Below the pieces are notes generated by a model, which saw nothing but the letters and a program-made list of their open reading frames with translations, made no database searches and was not told where the DNA came from. The position numbers and the translations under genes are program-made. A DNA stretch of 64,000 nucleotides from Nageia nagi (lineage: Eukaryota > Pinophyta): contig JBITNC010000002.1 in NCBI GenBank assembly GCA_050084985.1, positions 25,234,001 through 25,298,000 on the forward strand, in the 5' to 3' direction. Shown piece after piece: positions 57,341 through 64,000 of this stretch (position 1 is its first letter; each line of letters opens with the position of its first letter).

Positions 57341-58410
57341 TTAATGTGCCAATGCAAAATACCCAAAACAGAAATACTGCAAATAAACACAGATCTGAAA
57401 TTTTTGTATTTTTATTTATTTTTCTTCACACACCAAACCTTCACTGCAAATACAATTACTGAAAATGATAGATCACACACAAATCCAATTGGAAAACCCT
57501 TTTAAATATCAAAACAAACCTGTAAACTGATTCTATTTGCCTCTAGTTGGAACATCCTGCTTCCTGAGCGGATATGAGCATTTCAAATCTGCAAAATTGC
57601 CCTCTTAGGGCAGACGTTTGGCTGCTTAGGACAATCTTGATCTTTTTACCTTGCAAATCTACTCCTTGTAGGCTGACATCATATTATGGTAGCCTCCAAT
57701 TGCTAGATTACTCTTCAAAACCCTCTAATTTGCCCTCCAATAGGCAAATTTGCAATTATGCTCAAGTTTGCTTCACAAATTATGTCCAAATCACAAAACC
57801 TGATGTGGATTTGTTAGATCCAATTGGGTAGATAGCTAGCTGGCCTAGCCTCAATTAGGTTTGATCCAATGGGAATCCTAAAATCCCTGAGAGACACTTC
57901 CAACAATCTCATAGAGCCCACAAATACTGAGTATTCTCCAATCCAATATCCAAAAACAAATGAAACCCTAAAACACTTTTATACCTCACACCTTAATGAG
58001 AGAATAAATCCTAGCTTTAGATTTAACTATGGAGGGTTGAGATTAGATCTCATACTCATAAGATCCTATGGTTGTGATATAATCTCATGTTGAGATCACT
58101 TGAAGTCACTTAAATCACTTGGGATTCACTCAATGAAGAAATAAAAGAAATAATAATAATTATAACTTTAATAAACGTCATTTTACCAAATGCATAAAAT
58201 ATAACTTTGTTTTTGACATAAAAAACCTCCTAACATCTTGACTAACTCTATTAACCCATATATTGACACAACTAACTCATATGTTGACAATAAAACATAA
58301 CAAACACTCCCAAATAAACCCTCAAGAGTAGATGCCCCTCTTCTAGGGTTTACAATGACTTCAAAAATACGAAAACACATTATATACAAGGCTGGAAAAT
58401 ATTTGGGACA
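57341..58410 (-). mobile_element. 3' LTR of the LARD-like element
   Basis: About 1.07 kb, running from TGTCCCAAATA to about TGGCACATTAA on the minus strand. The last bases are decayed compared with the CACTACA end of the other LTR. A purine-rich GGAAAGG lies just before it on the element strand. Confidence 0.7.
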
Positions 58411-58538
58411 TTACTAGTTCGCCTTTCCAAAATTGCTTGCCCCCAAACAATGCCAGTACCAACTCAATATCACCAAGCTGGAACCAATTGTAACGAACCA
58501 ATTCGGCCTCAAAGAAAATTCACCATGCTTTTGTCACG

Positions 58539-58940
58539 CTACTCTAACTGCAAATCCATCATACCCAAACCAACAGTGATGATGAATATGTTCATACCAA
58601 AGCAACTGGAAAGGGGACATATATCAACAAACTTTGGCATTTGCCAAATAGTAGTCCCATCTTTTATTACACCCAAACCATAAATGCAATCCCCCAATGG
58701 ATGTAGGGTAGTAAACTCTCTTCCTAACAATCCACAACTATGAACAATATCAACAAACTCATCAATCAACTCACATTCCTCATAAAACATCCTTCCTTGC
58801 CACTGTCCCAAACCTGGGCTGAAAGTATGAGTCAAAGGCTGAAATGTGTCCTCGAAAGTATGGTTAAGGCAGCCAGATGGATGCACCATACTAGCCCAAC
58901 TCTCCCTAGTGAGATCATGGGAACAAGTCACATCTCTCAT
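58539..58940 (-). CDS. open frame in LARD-like element, unknown
   Basis: A 133-codon frame, the largest in the element. It reads as an ordinary soluble protein with tryptophans and cysteines (for example GLGQWQGRMFYEECELIDEF). I know no family for it. In this compact element it is the last frame before the 3' LTR and may be the C-terminal part of a longer protein, as upstream frames (58915-59100, 59210-59549) overlap in shifted phase. It may be a remnant rather than an active gene. Confidence 0.4.
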   Translation of the reverse strand: MRDVTCSHDLTRESWASMVHPSGCLNHTFEDTFQPLTHTFSPGLGQWQGRMFYEECELIDEFVDIVHSCGLLGREFTTLHPLGDCIYGLGVIKDGTTIWQMPKFVDICPLSSCFGMNIFIITVGLGMMDLQLE

Positions 58941-59558
58941 CTTTTCTGTGACAAATGAAACCTTCTAACTCACCAATCCTCTTCTTCACATTATGCCCAA
59001 TTCTGATTTTCCCAAGAAAAACAGCCCCATTCATCATGGAAGATGTCCCCTTACACCAACTAGGACTTGCAAACTTGGCCCTCATACCAACCCTAGCCAA
59101 AAAAGAAATTCATGTGGTGAATTAGCCTTTCTCATTAATCAAAACTCATCAAACAAAGAAAACTCAGACCCGTTACTATATGCAGTCCTTACTATTCTCA
59201 AATCAGCCTTCAAAATTGTGGCAACAGTCCTCCCTTCTTGCAAAACGCAACAGTCATTATGATGTCTAACACAGCCTTTGGTGATATAAAATCAGTGTCA
59301 CAGCTCATAGCAACAACCCTTTTCTCTAACACAGAATCTGTCCACACTTTGCCTTCAAAAATGTGTAGAAAGTACAGTCCATAAAGTCTCCATTGGTGTG
59401 TGAACAACAGCCTCGAATACAGTCCAAAAGATTGGATCAAAATCAACTCCATGCAAGATTGAATCTGATTTGACTCCAAGATCATGTTCTTCAACATCAA
59501 CTACCTCATGTGGCAAAGCAATTACCTCATCAACAATTTCGGATTTCAATTCCTCTTC

Positions 59559-59855
59559 CTAAGGGGCATCTTCTTCTGTTGATATTTGTTCATCAACTTT
59601 TGCTCCAAGAACCACATCTAATTTCTCCTTGACATTTTCTTGCTTCTCTTCCATTGCTAACACTTTCTCTGCATCAATATATGATAATTCTTCATTTTGT
59701 TCATCCAAAGCTGGAGAGAGGATAATATGTTGGTTCACCCATGCTTGTGATTTGTGGCTCAGTTGCAACATTGATTTTAAATTCACTATTTGCATCCTAT
59801 TGTACTTCACTTTTTGTGACATATTCTCACTCTGTTGTTGCATTAGTGATATCAT
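59559..59855 (-). CDS. open frame in LARD-like element, coiled-coil-like
   Basis: A 98-codon frame rich in Q, E, K and L (LAMEEKQENVKEKLDVV), likely helical. It follows the 59881-60249 frame across an A-rich run where a small indel could have split one reading frame. The acidic stretch continues past its stop (VVDVEEHDLGV near 59470). No family match. Confidence 0.4.
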   Translation of the reverse strand: MISLMQQQSENMSQKVKYNRMQIVNLKSMLQLSHKSQAWVNQHIILSPALDEQNEELSYIDAEKVLAMEEKQENVKEKLDVVLGAKVDEQISTEEDAP

Positions 59856-59880
59856 TGGTCATGATATCTTCATGTTGTTA

Positions 59881-60249
59881 TTAATTTTTTTTCTCCTTTT
59901 GCTGCTTCCCCAATGCTATTTGTGTAGATCTCAGCTCTTCAAGTGCAAATCTAAGCTCTTCATGCATAGATCTAGGCTTTCCAAGCATAGATGTAGTTGG
60001 TTCAGATCTAGACCTTCTTGTAAATGGCCCCCAATTCCCTCTTTTATCACCTCCATAGGGTTTCCTTTTGGTTTGCAGATTTACAAATCCATCAAACCCT
60101 ACTTTTTCCTGAAAACTGTTTGGCATCTTTAGAAATCTTTTCCAAAGTGTTGTCAACTCCTTCCTGGTAACATATGTGGGATCCAATGTTTTCATTAGGA
60201 CATTCACTTCTTCAATTAGGCATCCATGTCTGAATTCCCCATAACTCAA
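59881..60249 (-). CDS. first open frame of the LARD-like element, unknown
   Basis: A 122-codon frame near the 5' end of the element. It reads EFRHGCLIEEVNVLMKTLDP and TRKELTTLWKRFLKMPNSFQ, then a basic G/R/K-rich stretch (YGGDKRGNWGPFTRRSRS) and a helical tail ending in KEKK. The basic middle could bind nucleic acid, as in gag proteins, but there is no zinc knuckle and I do not recognise the family. Confidence 0.45.
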   Translation of the reverse strand: MSYGEFRHGCLIEEVNVLMKTLDPTYVTRKELTTLWKRFLKMPNSFQEKVGFDGFVNLQTKRKPYGGDKRGNWGPFTRRSRSEPTTSMLGKPRSMHEELRFALEELRSTQIALGKQQKEKKN

Positions 60250-60627
60250 ATTTGGAAAACTCTATGACGACATATCACAATATTTATATACCTATCCATC
60301 AAACCCTGGAGAGTAAATCGTACTTCAAATAAAATACCCAGAAACTCCCAATGCTTTAAATAAATCAATAAACCCTCAAATCGCAAAGCCATGGTGTAGA
60401 ATCTCCAAATCAGCCAAATAGGTATTCTGATCCAATATTCTCAAAATACTTGTTGCATGAAAACCCTTGACTTCAAGCCTCAAGTGAAGGAAACACTGAA
60501 TTTTGAATATGCTGATGTAGAAATTTAAATTTGGCTAATGGGTATCTTGGTTTGCTCATTAATTTTCAAAACCCTTTCAGAAAACTTTTGTGCGGAATTA
60601 TTCTCCCAATAGCTTGGCAAGATCTCA

Positions 60628-60639
60628 GCTCTGATACCA
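60628..60639 (-). other. primer binding site of the LARD-like element
   Basis: On the minus strand TGGTATCAGAGC follows the LTR end after one base, the same initiator-Met tRNA site as in the copia elements and exact in all 12 bases. Confidence 0.9.
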
Positions 60640-60640
60640 C

Positions 60641-60921
60641 TGTAGTGTGCCAATCACAAAAAATACAAAATACCCAAAACAAAAATATTGCAAATAAACA
60701 CATCTGAAATTTTGTATTTTTATTCACACACCAAACCCTCATTGCAAATACAATTATTGAAAATGGTAGATCACATACATATCCAATTGAAAACCTTTTT
60801 AAAATGTAAAAAAAACCTGTAAACTGATTCTATTTGCCTCTAGTTGGAACCTCCTACTTCCTAAGCTGATATGAACACTTCAAAGCTGCAAAATTGCCCT
60901 CCTAGGGCAGACATACAAAAA
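60641..60921 (-). mobile_element. 5' LTR remnant of the LARD-like element
   Basis: Only the last 280 bp of the LTR (element strand) remain, ending GGCACACTACA. Similarity to the 3' LTR stops within AGGGCAGAC, showing a deletion of the element's 5' end and its target-site flank. Confidence 0.8.
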
Positions 60922-61628
60922 AATGTGATCTCTTCACCTCTTTCTTAACCTTAGTTACTGAGGACCTAACCAGTTTTTTAACAGGTTTATGTAAATTTTC
61001 TCCTGTTGGTATAAAAGACAATATTTTGTAGTAATTTTTATGTTTTGTAGTTTTCAAACATCAACATAGAAATTATATATATATACTAGTTTGTGAGATG
61101 GAAAGATTTTGCTACCTATTCTTGATCTCCAAAACAATTTCCTCTCATAAGTTTTCCCTGTTTGTTATTATGGTATGTAAATGCAATGTATTGATGAGGT
61201 ACAACCATACAAGTAGTCTTCCTTCTAATTATGCCGAGAGGCGTAACTACAATGGCAGCGAAGGGGGTGGCGGGTGAGGAGTGGGGAGCTAAAATGTCCC
61301 TCTGTCTGTATGTCCGTCATCAACAGCCGACTCTATTAATTATTTTAAATATACATTTAATAATATATCGACATAACTATATTAAATTTTTGTTGTATTC
61401 AAATAATGCATTTTTTGTTATAAATACATTAGTTGTGTATTCAAATAAATATATTTAAATGCATTGGTTGTTTTAAATTTATATATTGGTTGTTTGAAAT
61501 TTGTACATTGGTGGTTTTAAATTTTAATATACATTTGTTGTAAACATTAGTTTCTAAATTATTATATTATCAACAGTGAAATAGTTTATAATCTATATGA
61601 TTTATAATATAATAATTCTAAGAAATAG
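60922..61628. other. NDUFS4 intron, unassigned
   Basis: No feature recognised apart from a G+C-rich island at about 61228-61330 in otherwise AT-rich DNA. It translates to an alanine/glycine-rich 75-codon frame with no convincing NDUFS4 similarity. Confidence 0.35.
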
Positions 61629-62080
61629 CTTTTAAATTATTTAGGAATGATATCTCTCGGCTTTTTGTGATATATGTAAGGGATTATATCAAAGCTAGTG
61701 TAATTCATAACTACAACGTGGTGGAATCATGGGTATAGTTGGGGTCTAACAATCCATATTCTTTTCACTGTAAGCACAACAATTGCCACTTATAAGCATG
61801 GGAAACGGTTGAGTGGTCACTACTTTCAAGGAAAAGCGGAACTTTACGTATACAGTTTTTAAATTATTGAGTAATGATATCTCTCGGCTTTTTGTGATAT
61901 ATGTAAGGGGTTATATCAAAGCTAGTGTAATTCATAACTACAGCATGGTGGAATCATGGGCATACTTGGGGTCTAACAATCCATAATCTTTTCACTGTAA
62001 GCGCAACAATTGCCACTTATAAGCATGGGAAACAGTTGAGTGGTCACTACTTTCAAGGAAAAGCGGAACTTAGATATACA
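61629..62080. repeat. 226-bp tandem duplication
   Basis: Two adjacent copies (from about 61629 and 61855), with TATCTCTCGGC at 61651 and 61877. They are nearly identical and include GTGGTGGAATCATGGG and GCCACTTATAAGCATGGG. It lies in the NDUFS4 intron. Confidence 0.88.
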
Positions 62081-62504
62081 TTTTGGAGGCATCCTAATAG
62101 AAGTGATGAAAGGGGGGAGAGTGGGAGGGCCATGAATAAGAATCTGATCCCCGCCCCTTTGATATGGAAACCCCTACTTTCGGCAATAAGAGTTGGGGAG
62201 GCCTGATACAAGAATCCAAATACTATCCCGTATAGCAGTCAACTAACTCTCATGAATGGCAAAGAAAAGACATATTATTAATATGATGATTTAGCTGAGT
62301 GTTAGTGAATGTGCTAGATGAGTTGTAGAGCAGTTGAGGAAAAGAAAGAAAGAAACTATTTATTTTTATGAAAAGCCAAAGTAGGTAAACAGGACAGGTG
62401 TTTCTAAGAGCCGACAGTGAAAAATAACTTACAGCTAAAACTAAGATTGACACAAGGTTCTAGGTAAGGAAGTTGAGATCAAGTTTGTTAAAAAGTGAAC
62501 TTGT

Positions 62505-62596
62505 CTAAATAAGTAACCCTGTAGGACAAAAGAAAAGGCTCGGAGACCAACTAAATAAGTAACCCTGTAGGACAAAAGAAAAGGCTCGGAAACCAA
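62505..62596. repeat. 46-bp tandem duplication
   Basis: Two copies starting at 62505 and 62551 with one visible mismatch (GGAGACC/GGAAACC). Confidence 0.9.
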
Positions 62597-63440
62597 CAAT
62601 GGAGGCCATTGTGGGCTCTAATTCATACTTCAAGTGGACAATGACAATAATGAGATCTGATGATATCTGTAGAAGGATGCTGTAGATTCAATCTATCGGT
62701 GGAATCATAGGTTTATGCACTCTCTTTCGGTTTATGCAGACTCTCTTTCCCAAATCCTTTCCTAACGTCTGTGTTTTGTGGTTGTTAGTGATGAGATGAA
62801 GATTCTATCTTGACAAGTTTTGGAAAACTTAGCCACTGAGCTAAAATTTTGTTTGTTTTAGATATTTACGGGACATCCTGTAGATGCAGATACCATAGCA
62901 TCGTCAAAAATAATTTTATTTCTGTTTTGTTGGCTTTCAACATGCCAGTAGTTTGCATTTAATATTTGTTCAAATTGCAGTAGAATATTTTATTCATTTA
63001 CCTTTTTCTTGGCTTTTGGCATGTATTAACTACTTATTTTAAATGTTGGATTGAGCTGGTCAAGTAGCATATGAAATAATTAAACATTATGTTGCTTTCT
63101 AACATCGAGCATTTTAAATGAGTGTCAGGTTCTTATCTGGTCCCCGGGTCGGACACCGACACAACAAGGGTCTGGAAAAGTGGGGAGGTGGAATATTAAT
63201 TTTCTGTCAACACAAAAGTATGGCGGCCTCTTTTACAGCTTTACGATTTGCTTATTTTTTATGTATATTTCAACATCATCTTTATTTTGCCTCGTTATTG
63301 AAGGTGATGTTTAAAACTCAATTTATTTCTTGTTATTTAAGAGTTTTGTATTGCTTTTCTGTAGTCTATGTTTGGGTGCTTGCACTTCTGGTCTCTGAAA
63401 TGAAGATAACTCTGGGGAGCAATAATGCTTTGTTTGCCAG
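62597..63440. other. NDUFS4 intron upstream of the clear internal exon
   Basis: No second exon identified. A TTTGTTTTAG acceptor-like site near 62870 is followed by sequence with no NDUFS4 similarity. T-rich sequence leads to the acceptor at 63440. Confidence 0.4.
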
Positions 63441-63570
63441 GTGGGAGAACCCTTTGATGGGGTGGACATCAACAGGTGATCCATATGCAAATGTGGGAGA
63501 AGCTGCGCTTTACTTCAAAAGCAAAGAAGCTGCTATAAGATTTGCAGAGAAACATGGCTGGGATTATATG
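63441..63570 (+). CDS. NDUFS4: NDUFS4 internal exon (conserved core)
   Basis: This 130-nt exon lies between a TTTGCCAG acceptor and an ATG|GTATTG donor. It encodes [19 protein letters not shown] and continues through [16 protein letters not shown], the most conserved part of NDUFS4 (the ETC complex I subunit domain), found unchanged in most eukaryotes. The reading phase fits: the first G completes a codon, probably the lysine seen before WENP in relatives. It follows exon 1 at 10.8 kb with one exon missing between. The last exon, with the C-terminal KP...K-x-Y-xx-NF-K-W region, lies beyond the window. A longer open frame that runs through both splice sites is not the product. Confidence 0.95.
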
Positions 63571-64000
63571 GTATTGTGTATTTCTGATCCTGTTTTATAT
63601 GTTTCACTTTATGCTAATCTTTATCCGTGACAAAATCACAGAGAAACAATGTTTCTGTATCAACTTGTTTTACGTTCAGGAATCATTGTTCATCTGTTTT
63701 GAAAAAATAATCACTTGTGCTGGGATTAAGTTGGAGTAGCACTTTGAGTTTCCCTATTTTCTCTATCAAGAGAAAAGTACTTTAATAGCTTTGCAAAACC
63801 CCAAAAAGTATTCTATGAGAACGTTTTTGATAGATAATCCATTTCTCTATGATTTTAGTTATTTGGTTAACTATGTAAAACACTTTGCTTGAAACCTTTA
63901 TGGAATCTCTAATGTGGAATGGTAGTATATCTGTTTCACCTATTTAAAACAGCGTTGGCATAAAATTCGTGCAAAATGTTGCTACTATTAAGTTATTAAC
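63571..64000. other. NDUFS4 intron at right edge
   Basis: Begins with the splice donor GTATTG and shows no coding similarity to the window's end. Confidence 0.7.

Larger units (their letters stand above)
57341..60921 (-). mobile_element. non-autonomous LTR element (LARD-like), 5' LTR truncated
   Basis: On the minus strand: a 5' LTR remnant (60641-60921), primer site, about 2.2 kb of internal sequence, and a 3' LTR (57341-58410). The LTR pair shares its last 280 bases at high identity (AAATACCCAAAAC, CTGTAAACTGATTC, TTGCCTCTAGTTGGAAC); the rest of the 5' LTR is missing. The internal region has several minus-strand open frames but no protease, integrase or reverse transcriptase motif, so it must depend on another element. 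It inserted into the duplicated NDUFS4 segment. Confidence 0.8.

Noticed and set aside
58539-60249. Reading the LARD-like frames as a host gene in the NDUFS4 intron
   Set aside because: They lie between an LTR pair next to an exact primer site, so they belong to the element.
61228-61330. Second candidate for NDUFS4 exon 2 (R-x-x-T-T then W)
   Set aside because: Spacing between the arginine and tryptophan does not match relatives and no YSPAR-like motif precedes it.
63118-63630. 170-codon open frame over the NDUFS4 core
   Set aside because: Only 63441-63570 is conserved; the flanking parts are intron that happens to stay open through both splice sites.
1-64000. tRNA or rRNA genes
   Set aside because: No cloverleaf with A and B box pairs or rRNA-like stretch was noticed; the tRNA-related words are all LTR primer sites.

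Overview
The window looks like nuclear DNA of a land plant with a large, transposon-rich, gene-poor genome. I infer a gymnosperm, most likely a conifer, but nothing in the sequence proves it. The basis is: only two recognisable host genes in 64 kb, one with an intron span of more than 10 kb full of transposons; Ty1/copia LTRs with plant-type TATA boxes and an initiator-Met tRNA primer site; plant L1-type LINEs; and a DUF7950 protein, a family known to me only from plants.

Layout. 1-6.9 kb: a decayed L1-type LINE (+) followed by a collapsed Ty3/gypsy element (+) with its probable LTR. 6.9-10.6 kb: unassigned DNA with one 142-bp tandem duplication. 10.6-12.5 kb: an intact 630-codon gene (-) for a DUF7950-type protein that appears to carry two PAS-like modules. 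12.7-19.5 kb: intergenic DNA with two local duplications. 19.5-20.0 kb: a solo copia LTR with a perfect 5-bp target duplication. 21.6-22.5 kb: a broken B3-domain gene remnant (-). 23.2-48.8 kb: a nest of Ty1/copia elements and an L1-type LINE. An 8.7-kb copia element (36049-44784, -) with both LTRs and a GGTTC target duplication splits the LINE; to its left lie three older, truncated copia copies in opposing orientations and a nested solo LTR. 49.8-52 kb: two further LINE remnants (+). 52.5-64 kb: the 5' part of a gene for the mitochondrial complex I subunit NDUFS4 (+). Exon 1 and a downstream exon are clear, one exon between them is not identified, and the last exon lies beyond the window.

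Between the two NDUFS4 exons there are three notable structures: a small LTR element of TRIM type (54312-55579) whose internal region holds a run of short hairpins with similar loops and different stems; a second, decayed copy of NDUFS4 exon 1 (56099-56268) left by a segmental duplication; and a non-autonomous LTR element (57341-60921, -) with unfamiliar open frames and no reverse transcriptase.

The two host genes are not visibly linked in function. Everything else is transposon sequence, local tandem duplication or unassigned AT-rich DNA. All similarity calls are by eye; no search was run.
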